NCBI RefSeq assembly: GCF_003999375.1 | Contig: NZ_RJLC01000010.1 | Location: 62,001 to 126,000, forward strand | Origin: Pseudidiomarina mangrovi | GTDB lineage: Bacteria; Pseudomonadota; Gammaproteobacteria; Enterobacterales; Alteromonadaceae | Length of the DNA: 64,000 nt | Direction of reading: 5' to 3' | In this document: one piece after another, positions 25,629 through 35,998 of the stretch | Layout: each line of letters begins with the position of its first letter | Position numbering within the stretch: the first letter of the stretch is position 1 | Position numbers and translations under genes: made by a program | Notes under the pieces: model-generated | What the model was told of the DNA's origin: nothing | What the model saw: only the letters and a program-made list of their open reading frames with translations | The model's database searches: none

Positions 25629-27452
25629 ATGTGGACATGGACTAAACGCACGCTCCTAACGGTGGTGGTGGTTGCCGCCATCTTTATCATCAACGGTATT
25701 TGGTTTAAGCCGTTCTCTATGCGGGTGTTTTATGACCGCAGCATGCTTGAGATGGCTGGTGGTTCGCCGCAAGCTTTGACCCAATTGCGGGTATTAGAGC
25801 AATTCGGTATTCGTGGCCACAACGCCAAACTAGACGATATGTCGCCGGCTGCGCAAGCTGAGCAATTTGCTGCCATGAAAGATACCTATGCGATGTTTCA
25901 GTCGTATGGTCGCGAAGGCCGCGACGGGCAAGATTTAATCTCCTACGATATTTTTGACTACTTCTTTGGCCAAATGGTGGAAGGCGAGCGCTGGCAACAT
26001 CATGGCTACCCGGTCAACCAGATGTTCGGTGTGCATACCCGCTTTCCGCAATTTATGACCGATATGCATCAAGTCGGTGATGATACCGATGCCGAGTATT
26101 ATCTTACTCGCCTCAATGGCGTTGATGAGCAATTTGCCGGGTTATTGGAATCGCTGCGGGTGGCTGAAGCCGAAGGTATTATTCCGCCACGCTTTGTGAT
26201 TGAGGCGGTGATTGGGCAAATGGACAACGTTATTGCCTCAGCACCGGCTGAGCACGTGTTAGTGACCACCTTTGCTGACAAACTGGCGAAAACCGAGGTT
26301 ACCGCTGAAGCTCAAGCTGACTTTGTGGCGCAAGCCGAAGTGGCGGTGCGCGATGTGGTGTATCCTGCTTACGCCGACTTGAAAGCCTATTTCGTCAACT
26401 TGCAAGGTAAAGCGACTGATGACGCGGGCGTGTGGAAGCTGCCTGATGGCGATGATTATTATGCCTATCAATTACGCCGCTATACCACCACCGATTTAAG
26501 CGCCGATGCGATTCACCAATTGGGTTTAAGTGAGGTGGCACGCATTCAAGCTGAGATGCGCGCTATCTTCAATGAGCTTGGTTACGATGCTGCCATTCCG
26601 GTCGGGGCGTTATTGCAAGTTCTTAACGAGTCGCCAGAGTTTTTGTACCCAGATACGGCCGAGGGGCGTGAGCAAATCTTGGCCGACTATCGCGCTATTA
26701 TCGATGACATTTATACCTACATTGACCCCGCATTTCGGTTAAAGCCGCAAGCCGGCCTTGAAGTGGTACGGGTACCTGAATACGCCGAGAAGAATGCTCC
26801 GGGTGCTTATTACCAAGGCCCAGCCCTAGATGGCTCGCGGCCTGGGCGTTTTTTTGCCAACTTGTACGATATCAAAGCCACGCCAAAGTACGGTATGAAA
26901 ACCTTGGCGGTGCATGAGGGCGTGCCGGGTCACCATTACCAAATTGCCTTAAACCAAGAAATTGAGGGCTTGCCGATTTTCCGCTCATTCGTGCCATTCT
27001 CAGTGCATTCAGAGGGTTGGGCGCTGTACACCGAGCAAATGATGGCCGATTTGGGTTTCTATGAAAATGACCCACATGGTGACTTGGGGCGCCTGCAGGC
27101 TGAGCTATTTCGTGCTATTCGCTTAGTCGTGGATACCGGTATTCATGCCAAACGCTGGAGCCGCGAAGAAGCCATTGCCTATATGGCGGCGGAAGGCGGT
27201 ATGACTATGTCTGATGTGGTGTCAGAAATTGAGCGCTATATCGTCATGCCAGGCCAAGCTACCTCGTACAAAATGGGTATGATTAAGTTCTTAGAATTCC
27301 GTGAAAAAGCGCGTAGCCAGCTTGGCGAGCAGTTTGATGTGCGCGACTTCCACGATGTGATTCTGAAAAATGGCCCAATGCCGATGCATATTTTGGAGCG
27401 TTTAGTGGACGCCTACGTGGCGGAGAAACTGGCTGCTGAGACTGCCGCCTAA
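25629..27452 (+). CDS. DUF885 family protein, putative membrane-anchored zinc peptidase
   Basis: A 607-residue protein with an N-terminal hydrophobic helix (about residues 8-25) that should anchor it facing the periplasm. DUF885 hallmarks are HEGVPGHH (His429, Glu430, His435/436) and HSEGWALYTEQM further on, which resemble a zinc site. GAGG lies before the ATG. Members are widespread and mostly uncharacterised; peptidase activity is suggested by the motifs and by weak likeness to M3/M32-type metallopeptidases. It ends 2 bp before murJ, so the two are probably co-transcribed. Any link to cell-wall synthesis is inference. Confidence 0.88.
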   Translation: MWTWTKRTLLTVVVVAAIFIINGIWFKPFSMRVFYDRSMLEMAGGSPQALTQLRVLEQFGIRGHNAKLDDMSPAAQAEQFAAMKDTYAMFQSYGREGRDGQDLISYDIFDYFFGQMVEGERWQHHGYPVNQMFGVHTRFPQFMTDMHQVGDDTDAEYYLTRLNGVDEQFAGLLESLRVAEAEGIIPPRFVIEAVIGQMDNVIASAPAEHVLVTTFADKLAKTEVTAEAQADFVAQAEVAVRDVVYPAYADLKAYFVNLQGKATDDAGVWKLPDGDDYYAYQLRRYTTTDLSADAIHQLGLSEVARIQAEMRAIFNELGYDAAIPVGALLQVLNESPEFLYPDTAEGREQILADYRAIIDDIYTYIDPAFRLKPQAGLEVVRVPEYAEKNAPGAYYQGPALDGSRPGRFFANLYDIKATPKYGMKTLAVHEGVPGHHYQIALNQEIEGLPIFRSFVPFSVHSEGWALYTEQMMADLGFYENDPHGDLGRLQAELFRAIRLVVDTGIHAKRWSREEAIAYMAAEGGMTMSDVVSEIERYIVMPGQATSYKMGMIKFLEFREKARSQLGEQFDVRDFHDVILKNGPMPMHILERLVDAYVAEKLAAETAA

Positions 27453-27454
27453 TC

Positions 27455-29005
27455 ATGAGCAAGTCATTAGCCCGCTCGGGGCTCATTGTTAGTGCTATGA
27501 CCTTTATATCGCGGGTGCTGGGTTTGGTCCGCGATATTGTTATTGCTAACTTAATGGGTGCCGGTGCGGCTGCTGACGTATTCTTTTTTGCCAATAAAAT
27601 TCCGAATTTTTTACGTCGGCTATTTGCCGAGGGCGCCTTTGCGCAAGCCTTTGTGCCGGTATTGACCGAGTATCATCAAGGCAAGTCTATTGATGACACC
27701 AAACTGCTGATTGCGCGGGTGGCGGGCACCTTGGGCACCTTGGTGACTATTGTCACCCTAGTTGGAGTAATTCTATCGCCGTTAGTAGCCGCGCTGTTTG
27801 GTACTGGCTGGTTCCTCGATTGGTATCATGACGGCCCGCAAGGGCATAAGTTTGTGTTGGCCAGTGACTTACTGCGCATTACCTTTCCGTATTTGTGGTT
27901 TATTACCTTTACTGCCTTAGCCGGCGCTATTCTCAACACCATTGGCAAATTTGCCGTAGCGGCCTTTACCCCAGTATTTCTCAACGTGGCAATTATTGGT
28001 GCAGCTATTTGGTTAGCGCCGCAGCTCGAGCAGCCGGAATATGGTTTGGCCTGGGGGGTATTTTTTGGTGGCTTGATTCAGTTTCTGTTTCAGCTACCAT
28101 TTTTGCGCCGTGCTGGGCTGTTGGTCAGGCCGCGCTGGGGCTGGCGTGACCCAGGCGTTACGCGCATTCGTACGCTGATGATTCCAGCCTTGTTTGGCGT
28201 GTCGGTCAGCCAAATTAACTTATTGCTGGATACCTTTATTGCCAGCTTTTTGATGACTGGCTCGATTAGTTGGTTGTACTACGCCGACCGCTTGTTGGAA
28301 TTCCCGCTGGGGTTATTTGGTATTGCCATTGCCACGGTGATCTTGCCGGCGCTATCGAGCCGCCATGTTGACCGTTCGCCGGAGCAGTTTTCGCGTACCC
28401 TCGATTGGGGTATTCGCACTGTGGTGCTGCTAGGTTTACCGGCCATGGTGGGGCTATTGGTGTTGGCGGAGCCTATGCTGATGGTGTTGTTTATGCGCGG
28501 TGAGTTCAGCCCCGAAGACGCGCGCTTTGCCTCGTATGCCTTGTATGCCTACGGCAGTGGTCTATTAAGTTTTATGCTGGTGAAAGTGTTAGCCACCGGC
28601 TTCTATTCGCGCCAAGACACCAAGCGCCCAGTGCGTTATGGCATTATCGCCATGGTCTCCAACATGGTACTGAATATTATCTTCGCTATTCCCTTTGGCT
28701 ACGTTGGTTTGGCTATTGCCACCTCATTGTCAGCGCTGATTAACGCCAGTTTGCTGGGCTATAACCTGTGGAAAGATGGCGTGCTGAAGCGTTACCCCGG
28801 TACCCTAACCTATATCAGTAAAGTGACCCTAGCAGCTGCTGCAATGGCTGCTGCGGTGCTGTATTTCACGCCGGTGTATAACTGGTGGCTGATTGCGCCG
28901 AGCTTTGAACGCATGCTCAAACTGGCGTTTTTAATTGCTGTTGGCGCCGCGGTGTATCTGCTGGCATTGCTGCTACTGCGAGTGAAATGGCGCGCTACTG
29001 ATTAG
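27455..29005 (+). CDS. murJ: Lipid II flippase MurJ (MviN)
   Basis: A 516-residue MOP-superfamily inner-membrane protein with about 14 helices that moves lipid II to the periplasmic face for peptidoglycan synthesis. Family features are SGLIVSAMTFISRVLGLVRD at the N-terminus, the NKIPNFLRRLFAEGAFAQAFVPV segment, and conserved arginines in the first helices. The start is 2 bp after the DUF885 stop with no clear ribosome-binding site, suggesting translational coupling. The usual next gene, ribF, is separated from murJ here by a toxin-antitoxin pair. Confidence 0.98.
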   Translation: MSKSLARSGLIVSAMTFISRVLGLVRDIVIANLMGAGAAADVFFFANKIPNFLRRLFAEGAFAQAFVPVLTEYHQGKSIDDTKLLIARVAGTLGTLVTIVTLVGVILSPLVAALFGTGWFLDWYHDGPQGHKFVLASDLLRITFPYLWFITFTALAGAILNTIGKFAVAAFTPVFLNVAIIGAAIWLAPQLEQPEYGLAWGVFFGGLIQFLFQLPFLRRAGLLVRPRWGWRDPGVTRIRTLMIPALFGVSVSQINLLLDTFIASFLMTGSISWLYYADRLLEFPLGLFGIAIATVILPALSSRHVDRSPEQFSRTLDWGIRTVVLLGLPAMVGLLVLAEPMLMVLFMRGEFSPEDARFASYALYAYGSGLLSFMLVKVLATGFYSRQDTKRPVRYGIIAMVSNMVLNIIFAIPFGYVGLAIATSLSALINASLLGYNLWKDGVLKRYPGTLTYISKVTLAAAAMAAAVLYFTPVYNWWLIAPSFERMLKLAFLIAVGAAVYLLALLLLRVKWRATD

Positions 29006-29023
29006 GTAGGTGTTTATCGTGGT

Positions 29024-29070
29024 CTAAATTTAGTCCAAATTTGGACTTTTAAGTATCCTTCAACTATGCT
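29024..29070 (+). promoter_or_regulatory. Promoter and palindromic operator of the toxin-antitoxin operon
   Basis: CTAAATTTAG (29024-29033) and AGTCCAAA-TTTGGACT (29032-29047) are two overlapping perfect palindromes. TTGGAC (29041-29046) and TATGCT (29065-29070), 18 bp apart, form a good sigma-70 promoter whose -35 box lies inside the second palindrome. An antitoxin bound there would block its own promoter, as is usual for Phd-type antitoxins. Confidence 0.7.
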
Positions 29071-29106
29071 TTGTTTATTGTTTATCGCTATGGAGCATAG
29101 CCCCCT

Positions 29107-29406
29107 ATGTACAGTGTTAAAAAACCGCGCGTGACCTCAGTATCCGACTTTAAACGGGGCTTAGCCTCGCTCAATGTTGAAGAGCCGGTGTTAGTCACGC
29201 AAAACGGTGATCCGCTCTATGTGGTGCAAGACCCGGTGCAGTATGAGCTGCAGCAAGAGCAGATGGCGCTGTTGAAATTGCTGGCTATTGCTGAAAAAGA
29301 TGTCAATGCCGGGCGAGTGGTTGGTCAGGCTGACTTGTTGGGCGGCCTGCAACATCGCGCCCTTGCTTATGCTAAGCCGCATGACAAGCCACAGCATGAA
29401 GATTGA
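29107..29406 (+). CDS. Phd/YefM-type antitoxin
   Basis: A 99-residue protein with an N-terminal Phd/YefM-like DNA-binding region (VTSVSDFKRGLASL...EPVLVTQNGDPLYVVQDPVQYE) and a helical, hydrophilic C-terminus likely to wrap the toxin. It should neutralise the overlapping toxin and repress the operon through the palindromes just upstream. A GGAG site lies about 11 bases before the ATG, and the end overlaps the toxin start by 11 bp. The pair interrupts the common murJ-ribF order, which suggests a later insertion. Family placement is by motif; the exact subtype is unsure. Confidence 0.82.
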   Translation: MYSVKKPRVTSVSDFKRGLASLNVEEPVLVTQNGDPLYVVQDPVQYELQQEQMALLKLLAIAEKDVNAGRVVGQADLLGGLQHRALAYAKPHDKPQHED

Positions 29407-29737
29407 CTACAGCGCTAGTTTTAGTCAGCAGTTTTATCAGCAGTTCGACTATTGGCAAAAGCACATCGGTGCGGCCGCGGCTGAGCGCCTGCTGCGCGAG
29501 CTGATTGGTCGCTTTGAGCAAGTACTGCAGCAGTTTCCAGCGGGTTGTCAGGTGTGTGCCGAAGCAGCGGCGCTTGGTTTTACCGATTACTATGAATTTA
29601 TTGCCGGCGACCGCAACGTACGCATCATTTACCGCCTCACCGATGCCGCGCCACAGAGCGCAGTAGCGTTGTTGTTCTTGCGCACTCAGCAATGTCTGCG
29701 CGATCAGTTGATTGAGCTGGTATTAATGCGCCCGTAA
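29396..29737 (+). CDS. RelE/ParE-family toxin
   Basis: A 113-residue protein with the ParE/RelE layout: an N-terminal strand and two long helices (ASFSQQFYQQFDYWQKHIG, AERLLRELIGRFEQVLQQFP), then antiparallel strands (YYEFIAGDRNVRIIYRL, VALLFLRTQQ). RelE toxins cut mRNA on ribosomes and ParE toxins poison gyrase; the sequence does not settle which. The ATG at 29396 overlaps the antitoxin end and fits the family start (MKIDYS), better than the longer frame from 29288. No defect is visible, so the toxin is probably active. Confidence 0.82.
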   Translation: MKIDYSASFSQQFYQQFDYWQKHIGAAAAERLLRELIGRFEQVLQQFPAGCQVCAEAAALGFTDYYEFIAGDRNVRIIYRLTDAAPQSAVALLFLRTQQCLRDQLIELVLMRP

Positions 29738-29761
29738 CGGGTGGTGAGCGGCTAGTGAGCC

Positions 29762-29770
29762 TGTTATAAT
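29762..29770 (+). promoter_or_regulatory. Extended -10 promoter for ribF
   Basis: TGTTATAAT is a perfect extended -10 element about 40 bp before the ribF start. No good -35 is needed or seen. It lets ribF-ileS-lspA-fkpB-ispH be transcribed independently of the toxin-antitoxin pair. Confidence 0.65.
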
Positions 29771-29809
29771 CGCGCCTTTTACAGGCAACCTCAGCAATTG
29801 AAGCGTGCA

Positions 29810-30733
29810 ATGCAACTAATCCGCGGAATTCATACCATTCGCCCTGAACATTATGGCTGTGTGCTGACTATCGGTAATTTTGATGGCGTGCACTTAGGCC
29901 ATCAAGCGGTATTGGCGCAAGTGAAAGCGCAAGCGGCGTTGCGTGGAGTACCTGCTACGGTGATGACGTTTGAACCGCAGCCGCAAGAATTGTTTGCGCC
30001 GCACGCCGCACCAGCGCGCTTAACCAATTTGCGCGAGAAGCATTTGGCACTCGCTCAGGTTGGCGTAGAACGACACATCATTATTGAGTTTAACCGCAAA
30101 TTTGCCAGTTACCCACCGCGCGAATTTGTTGAGCAGGTATTGGTGCAACAGCTTGGCGTGCAGTACTTAGTGGTGGGTGATGATTTTCGCTTTGGCAAAG
30201 ACCGTGGTGGTGATTTTGCCTTGCTGCAAGACATGGGCGCTGTGCATGGTTTTACCGTGGTTGATACCCATAGCTATCGGCAACAACAGCAACGGGTTAG
30301 CAGCACTGCAATTCGAAAAGCATTGCAAGCCGCTGATTTTGCCTTGGCCGAAGCCATGCTGGGGCGACCGTACAGCTTTCAAGGCCGGGTCATTCACGGC
30401 GAGAAGAAAGGCCGTACCATTGGCTTCCCGACCGCGAATATCGCCTTAAAACGCTTACAGAGCCCCTTGCAAGGGGTGTTTGCCGTGCATGTGCGGCATG
30501 CTGGCCAGATCTACCATGGGGTGGCGAATATTGGTCGGCGGCCAACATTGAACGGTGAACTGGTGCAGCTTGAGGTGCACCTGTTTGATTTTAGCGGCGA
30601 CTTGTACGCCAAGCAGCTTGAAGTGATTCCGCGGGCGTTCATTCGCGCCGAGCAGAAATTCTCTGATTTTAGTGCCTTACAACGGCAAATTATTGACGAT
30701 GCAGAGCTAGCCCAGACCCTATTGAGAGGGTAA
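29810..30733 (+). CDS. ribF: Bifunctional riboflavin kinase / FAD synthetase
   Basis: A 307-residue cytosolic enzyme making FMN and then FAD from riboflavin. The N-terminal adenylyltransferase domain has [13 protein letters not shown] and the [10 protein letters not shown] motif; the C-terminal kinase domain has [20 protein letters not shown]. The ATG at 29810 ([10 protein letters not shown]) matches the start of known RibF proteins better than the TTG at 29798. It heads a block with ileS, lspA, fkpB and ispH. Confidence 0.97.
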   Translation: MQLIRGIHTIRPEHYGCVLTIGNFDGVHLGHQAVLAQVKAQAALRGVPATVMTFEPQPQELFAPHAAPARLTNLREKHLALAQVGVERHIIIEFNRKFASYPPREFVEQVLVQQLGVQYLVVGDDFRFGKDRGGDFALLQDMGAVHGFTVVDTHSYRQQQQRVSSTAIRKALQAADFALAEAMLGRPYSFQGRVIHGEKKGRTIGFPTANIALKRLQSPLQGVFAVHVRHAGQIYHGVANIGRRPTLNGELVQLEVHLFDFSGDLYAKQLEVIPRAFIRAEQKFSDFSALQRQIIDDAELAQTLLRG

Positions 30734-30770
30734 ACTGAGGCTATCTGATGAGACAGGAAGTAACACCACT

Positions 30771-33626
30771 ATGACCGATTACAAACACACGCTGAACCTG
30801 CCGGAGACTGAATTCTCCATGCGTGGCAACTTGTCGCAGCGCGAACCGCAAATGCTTGAACAATGGTATGCGGATAATGTGTACGGTCAAATTCGTACGG
30901 CTAAAGCAGGCCGCCCTAAATTTATTCTGCATGATGGCCCGCCGTATGCCAATGGCCAGATCCACATTGGCCACGCGGTCAATAAAATCCTCAAAGATAT
31001 GATCGTCAAAGCAAAAACGTTGAGCGATTTTGATGCACCTTATGTGCCTGGTTGGGATTGCCACGGTCTCCCCATTGAGCTGCAGGTCGAGAAAAAATAT
31101 GGCAAGCCAGGGCATAAATTATCGGTGGCTGAATTCCGTCAGCATTGCCGTGATTACGCTATGGCGCAAATTGAAACCCAGCGCGCTGACTTTAAACGTT
31201 TAGGCGTATTTGGCGATTGGGACAACCCGTACATGACCATGAAGCCACAGCAAGAGGCCGATAGCCTGCGCGCGCTGGGCAAAATCATTGCCAATGGGCA
31301 TTTACAGCAAGGTTTTAAGCCGGTGCATTGGTGTACCGATTGTGGCTCGGCACTGGCTGAAGCCGAAGTGGAATATCAAGACAAGCGTTCACCGGCTATT
31401 GACGTTAGCTTTGTGCTGGTTGACCAAGGCAAAGCTTTGGCGGCCTTTGATCATCCAGCGGGTCATGCAGGTGAAGGCGAATTGAGCTTAGTGATCTGGA
31501 CCACCACGCCGTGGACCATTCCGGCTAACCGTGCGGTGTCGTTACACCCGGCGCTGGATTACGCCCTGGTGCAGGTTGCCGCCGAGGGTGAGCGAGCAGC
31601 GCAGCGACTGATTATCGCCACTGATTTGGTCAGTGCCTGTATGGACCGCTGGGGTATCAGCAATTATCACAAGTTGGGCTTTTGTAAAGGTGCGGCACTG
31701 GAGCTGATGCAGCTACAACACCCGTTATTGGCCGATCTGCAAGTGCCGATTATTTTGGGCGAGCACGTGACCACTGAATCCGGTACTGGTGCGGTGCATA
31801 CTGCGCCAGGCCATGGTGTGGACGACTTCATTGTCGGTCAGCGTTACAACATTGAGGTATATAACCCAGTCGGCGATAACGGCGTGTATAAAGACGATAC
31901 CCCGTTGTTTGCCGGGCAGCATGTGTTCAAAGCCAACGATAATATCGTGCAAGCCTTGCAAGATGCTGGGCGTTTGGTGCATCACCAAGCCTTTAATCAC
32001 AGTTACCCGCATTGCTGGCGTCACAAAACACCGATTATTTTCCGCGCTACGCCGCAATGGTTTATTAGCATGGATAAGCAAGGTCTGCGTGCCGATGCGC
32101 TGGCGCAAATTAAGCAAGTACGCTGGGTACCTGAGTGGGGTCAAAGCCGCATTGAAGGCATGATCGATGGTCGCCCAGACTGGTGTATTTCACGGCAGCG
32201 CACTTGGGGCAATCCGATTGCTATTTTCGTGCATAAAGACACCGATGAACTGCATCCGCGTACGCTGGAACTGCTAGAGCAGGTAGCCCAGCGTATTGAA
32301 GTGAGCGGTATTCAGGCGTGGTTTGATTTGCAGCCGGAAGAATTGCTCGGTGAAGCTGAGGCTAAACTGTACCGCAAAGTCACCGATACGCTGGATGTAT
32401 GGTTTGATTCGGGTGTGACTCATGAAGCGGTGCTGAATAAAACCGCCGGTTTGCAGTGGCCGGCTGATTTGTATCTGGAAGGCTCCGATCAGCATCGCGG
32501 CTGGTTCCAGTCCTCGTTGTTGACCGGTGTGGCGATGTACCAACAAGCGCCCTACAAGCAGGTATTGACCCATGGTTTCACGGTAGACGGGCAGGGCCGT
32601 AAAATGTCCAAGTCCATCGGCAACGTGGTGGCGCCGCAAGAGGTCATGAACAAACTAGGTGGTGATATTCTGCGCTTGTGGGTGGCAGCGACCGATTATT
32701 CGGCCGAAATGACGGTGTCGGATGAAATCTTAAAGCGGGCCGCTGATAGTTACCGCCGTTTGCGTAATACCGCGCGCTTCTTGCTGGCCAACATCAACGA
32801 GTTCAACCCTGCCACGGATTTAGTACCGGTGGCCGATATGGTTGCCATTGACCGCTGGATTGTGGCGCGCGCGCAGGCTATTCAGCAGGATATCTTGACC
32901 GCGCTGGATGACTACCAGTTCCACGTGGTGGTGCAAAAGCTTATGCAGTTCTGCTCCATTGACTTGGGTAGTTTCTATTTAGACGTGATCAAAGACCGTC
33001 AGTACACCGCTAAGCGCGAATCCGTGGCGCGACGTTCGTGTCAGACCGCGTTGTATCATATTGCTGAAATGCTGGTGCGCTGGTTAGCGCCTATCTGTAG
33101 CTTTACCGCGCAAGAGATCTGGCAGGCGATGGCGCCACAGCTCGCCGACGGCAGCCAACGTAAACCTTATGTGTTTACTGAAAGCTGGTACCAAGGGGCG
33201 CAGGCGATCACTGTGAGCGCTGACGAGAATGCCCGCTGGCAGCAGGTGTTGCAGGTGCGTGATGCGGTTAACGCAGCACTTGAGCAAGCGCGTCGCGATG
33301 AATTGATTGGTGGTTCGTTACAAGCCGAGGTGCAGTTATTCGCCGATGCCAAACTGGCGTCGGGGCTGCAGGCCTTAGGTGATGAATTGCGTTTTGCTTT
33401 GCTGACCTCAGCGGCAACCGTTAGCGCGGTTGAGCAAGCACCAGCAAACGCCCAAGCCACCCAGCTAAAAGGCTTATGGCTGCAAGTAGCCAAGTCGGCC
33501 CATGAAAAGTGTGAGCGCTGCTGGCACCATCGCGCTGAAGTGGGCACCATTGCCGCCCACCCAACCTTATGTCAGCGTTGTGTCACTAACGTAGACGGTA
33601 GCGGAGAGGAGCGTCATTTTGCCTAA
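30771..33626 (+). CDS. ileS: Isoleucine--tRNA ligase
   Basis: A 951-residue class I synthetase charging tRNA-Ile. HIGH motif at residues 65-68 ([10 protein letters not shown]), KMSKS at 611-615, editing domain between them ([20 protein letters not shown]), and a C-terminal zinc site (CERCWHH...CQRC). The length is standard for the bacterial short-tail type. Its stop overlaps the TTG start of lspA by 8 bp. Confidence 0.99.
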   Translation: MTDYKHTLNLPETEFSMRGNLSQREPQMLEQWYADNVYGQIRTAKAGRPKFILHDGPPYANGQIHIGHAVNKILKDMIVKAKTLSDFDAPYVPGWDCHGLPIELQVEKKYGKPGHKLSVAEFRQHCRDYAMAQIETQRADFKRLGVFGDWDNPYMTMKPQQEADSLRALGKIIANGHLQQGFKPVHWCTDCGSALAEAEVEYQDKRSPAIDVSFVLVDQGKALAAFDHPAGHAGEGELSLVIWTTTPWTIPANRAVSLHPALDYALVQVAAEGERAAQRLIIATDLVSACMDRWGISNYHKLGFCKGAALELMQLQHPLLADLQVPIILGEHVTTESGTGAVHTAPGHGVDDFIVGQRYNIEVYNPVGDNGVYKDDTPLFAGQHVFKANDNIVQALQDAGRLVHHQAFNHSYPHCWRHKTPIIFRATPQWFISMDKQGLRADALAQIKQVRWVPEWGQSRIEGMIDGRPDWCISRQRTWGNPIAIFVHKDTDELHPRTLELLEQVAQRIEVSGIQAWFDLQPEELLGEAEAKLYRKVTDTLDVWFDSGVTHEAVLNKTAGLQWPADLYLEGSDQHRGWFQSSLLTGVAMYQQAPYKQVLTHGFTVDGQGRKMSKSIGNVVAPQEVMNKLGGDILRLWVAATDYSAEMTVSDEILKRAADSYRRLRNTARFLLANINEFNPATDLVPVADMVAIDRWIVARAQAIQQDILTALDDYQFHVVVQKLMQFCSIDLGSFYLDVIKDRQYTAKRESVARRSCQTALYHIAEMLVRWLAPICSFTAQEIWQAMAPQLADGSQRKPYVFTESWYQGAQAITVSADENARWQQVLQVRDAVNAALEQARRDELIGGSLQAEVQLFADAKLASGLQALGDELRFALLTSAATVSAVEQAPANAQATQLKGLWLQVAKSAHEKCERCWHHRAEVGTIAAHPTLCQRCVTNVDGSGEERHFA

Positions 33627-34146
33627 TCAAGGTGCTATTAAACCGGTCAGTGGCCTGCGTTATTTATGGTTGGCGTTACTGTTGATTGTGATTGACCAGT
33701 TCACCAAGCAGTGGGTGATACGGGTGTTTGATCTGTATGAAAGTGTGGCGGTGATGCCGTACTTTAACCTGACCTATGTGCGTAACTATGGCGCTGCATT
33801 TAGCTTTTTGGCCGACCAAGGTGGTTGGCAGCGCTATTTGTTCACTGTGTTAGCCATCGCTATCACCGCGGTATTGGTGGTGTGGTTGAAGCGCAACCCA
33901 GTGGGGCTATGGCGGCAGAATCTGGCCTTTGCACTGATTATTTCCGGCGCTATTGGTAATGTCATTGACCGTATCATCTATGGTTACGTGATTGATTTTC
34001 TCGATGTCTATGTGGGCGACTGGCATTGGCCGGCGTTCAACGTAGCCGATTCAGCTATTACCATTGGGGCGGCGTTGATGCTGTTAGAAGCATTTTTTGA
34101 ACAGCGCGATGAGCGCACTGACAAACAGCCTGAGCAATCGTCATGA
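33619..34146 (+). CDS. lspA: Lipoprotein signal peptidase (signal peptidase II)
   Basis: A 175-residue inner-membrane aspartic protease with four helices that cuts the signal peptide from prolipoproteins such as Pal, MlaA and the small lipoproteins encoded in this window. The catalytic aspartates are Asp117 (GNVIDRI) and Asp144 (NVADSAI); NYGAAFSFL is conserved. The start is a TTG inside the end of ileS, supported by GAGAGGAG about 7 bases upstream and by the lack of any nearby ATG. It overlaps fkpB by ATGA. Confidence 0.96.
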   Translation: MPNQGAIKPVSGLRYLWLALLLIVIDQFTKQWVIRVFDLYESVAVMPYFNLTYVRNYGAAFSFLADQGGWQRYLFTVLAIAITAVLVVWLKRNPVGLWRQNLAFALIISGAIGNVIDRIIYGYVIDFLDVYVGDWHWPAFNVADSAITIGAALMLLEAFFEQRDERTDKQPEQSS

Positions 34147-34583
34147 TCACACGTTTACCGATTGAACATGGCCGTGAGGTTATCTTCCACTTCACTATTA
34201 AGCTGATGGACGATTCCGTTGCCGATAGCACTAAAATGGCCGGTAAACCGGCCAAGTGCCGCATGGGCGATGGTAATCTCACCGCCAATTTTGAAGCTTG
34301 CCTGGTGGGTTTGAAGGCCGGTGACGAGCGTGAATTTGTGCTCGAGCCAGAAGATGCCTTCGGTCAGCCTAATCGCGACAATATTTATCAAGTAGATGCC
34401 ACCAAGTTTATTGGCGATAAACCTGAAGTCGGCAAAATTTTTACCTTCCCACAAAGCGATGGTACCGAGTTGCCAGGTATTGTGCGGGCTATTAACGAGC
34501 AGTTCGTGACCATCGATTTTAATCATCCATTGGCGGGGCAGCAGGTGCGCTTTGCCGTGGAAATTCTTGAGGTGAATCCGTAA
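34143..34583 (+). CDS. fkpB: FKBP-type peptidyl-prolyl isomerase, SlpA/FkpB-like
   Basis: A 146-residue short FKBP domain with an inserted flap (IF domain), as in SlpA. Key parts are the [14 protein letters not shown] start, [21 protein letters not shown], and the [20 protein letters not shown] end. It isomerises prolyl bonds and acts as a chaperone in the cytosol. The start overlaps the lspA stop (ATGA) and the stop overlaps the ispH start (TAATG). The lspA-fkpB-ispH order is conserved in gammaproteobacteria. Confidence 0.95.
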   Translation: MITRLPIEHGREVIFHFTIKLMDDSVADSTKMAGKPAKCRMGDGNLTANFEACLVGLKAGDEREFVLEPEDAFGQPNRDNIYQVDATKFIGDKPEVGKIFTFPQSDGTELPGIVRAINEQFVTIDFNHPLAGQQVRFAVEILEVNP

Positions 34584-35518
34584 TGGATATCGTGCTGGCA
34601 AATCCGCGGGGTTTTTGTGCCGGTGTTGACCGCGCTATTACTATTGTTGAGCGGGCGCTGGAAATTTTTGAGCCGCCGATTTATGTGCGCCACGAAGTGG
34701 TACACAACAAATACGTGGTGGACTCTTTGCGGGCGCGCGGCGCGGTGTTTGTGGATGAGCTGCATGAAGTGCCCGATGATAGCATCGTGATTTTCTCTGC
34801 CCACGGAGTGTCGCAAGCGGTGCGCCAAGATGCCAAAGACCGTGGCTTGCGCGTGTTTGATGCCACCTGTCCGTTGGTTACCAAAGTGCATATGGAAGTC
34901 ACGCGGGCCAGCCGCAAGGGCCAAGAATGTGTGTTGATTGGCCACGCCGGGCACCCTGAAGTGGAAGGCACCATGGGGCAGTACAGCAGCCCGCAGGGTG
35001 GCATATATTTGGTCGAATCAGTTGCCGATGTGCAGCGCTTAACGGTGAAGAACCCGCAGCAGTTGCACTATATGAGCCAAACCACGTTATCGGTAGATGA
35101 TACTGCTGAAGTGATTGATGCATTGCGTGCTAAGTTCCCGGATATTCAAGGGCCGCGCAAAGATGATATCTGCTATGCCACACAAAATCGTCAAGACGCA
35201 GTGCGCGATATTGCCGCTGAAGTGGATTTACTGCTGGTGGTTGGTGCGCGTAATAGTTCAAATTCCAATCGCTTACGCGAGCTGGCCGAAAAAATTGGTA
35301 CCCGTGCTTACCTGATTGATGATGCTAGCTGTATTGACCAAAACTGGCTCACTGCGGTGCAACGTGTTGGTGTTACCGCAGGTGCCTCAGCACCGGAAGT
35401 GTTGGTACGGCAAGTGATTGAACAGCTGCAACAATGGGGCGGTCGGCGCGTTGAAGAACGGGCTGGGCGCGAAGAGAACATTACCTTTTCTATTCCGCCC
35501 GAGCTCCGTATTTTGTAA
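34583..35518 (+). CDS. ispH: 4-hydroxy-3-methylbut-2-enyl diphosphate reductase
   Basis: A 311-residue 4Fe-4S enzyme for the last step of the MEP isoprenoid pathway, producing IPP and DMAPP. The three cluster cysteines are at Cys12 (GFCAGVDRA), Cys96 (TCPLV) and Cys197 (ICYATQNRQ), with the substrate-binding His41 (EVVHN) and the [10 protein letters not shown] loop. It ends with TAA directly against the stop codon of the convergent pilE gene, leaving no spacer for a terminator. Confidence 0.98.
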   Translation: MDIVLANPRGFCAGVDRAITIVERALEIFEPPIYVRHEVVHNKYVVDSLRARGAVFVDELHEVPDDSIVIFSAHGVSQAVRQDAKDRGLRVFDATCPLVTKVHMEVTRASRKGQECVLIGHAGHPEVEGTMGQYSSPQGGIYLVESVADVQRLTVKNPQQLHYMSQTTLSVDDTAEVIDALRAKFPDIQGPRKDDICYATQNRQDAVRDIAAEVDLLLVVGARNSSNSNRLRELAEKIGTRAYLIDDASCIDQNWLTAVQRVGVTAGASAPEVLVRQVIEQLQQWGGRRVEERAGREENITFSIPPELRIL

Positions 35519-35899
35519 CTACCAGCAGGCGGCCGGGGTACGCTGGTCGTTCTGGTTGATGGTCATGCTGGCGCATTCAGTATCGCTGGCTTGCGCACCG
35601 ATAGCGGTAGCGGTCAAACTGTAGGTCTCAGCGCCTACATTGGTGGCGCTAAAGGCGTAAAATTCACTACTCACGGTGGTACCTAATACCGCTAATTCAG
35701 CATAACTGCTGTTACGTAATCGATATTCCTCTTGTGCCAATTGCAGCGTTAACAGCTGGCTAATAGCATCGGCACGGCGCGCTTCACGCACATAATCGGT
35801 AAACAATGGGTAGGCGACCGCGCCAATAATGGCGATGATGGTAACCACCACCATGACTTCAATGAGCGTCATTCCTTTTAACGAATTTTTAACTTGCAT
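35519..35899 (-). CDS. pilE: Type IV pilin, PilE-like
   Basis: A 126-residue class III prepilin. The leader ends in KG (Gly9), cleaved before MTLIEV with Glu at mature position 5 (Glu14), followed by a hydrophobic helix and the YVREARRADAISQLL region. Two cysteines near the C-terminus (DTECAS, PAACW) would form the pilin disulfide loop. AGGAAG precedes the ATG. PilE-type minor pilins take part in pilus assembly. Here it is divergent from the fimT-pilW-pilX-pilV operon, with a 99-bp shared gap. Confidence 0.93.
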   Translation of the reverse strand: MQVKNSLKGMTLIEVMVVVTIIAIIGAVAYPLFTDYVREARRADAISQLLTLQLAQEEYRLRNSSYAELAVLGTTVSSEFYAFSATNVGAETYSLTATAIGAQASDTECASMTINQNDQRTPAACW

Positions 35900-35998
35900 T
35901 TATTCTTCCTGACGTATAATGATGGTTGTTGTCTGTGGCGCTAGCCCAAGTGCTTGAGCTACACTGTTATTTGATACGCTATTTCGGTGTGTAACGCA

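Noticed and set aside
29288-29395. Longer toxin frame starting at 29288
   Set aside because: The extra 36 residues lie inside the antitoxin gene and do not fit the ParE/RelE fold; the ATG at 29396 does.
34155-34954. Minus-strand frames opposite fkpB and ispH
   Set aside because: They have no family likeness and lie fully under two well-conserved genes.
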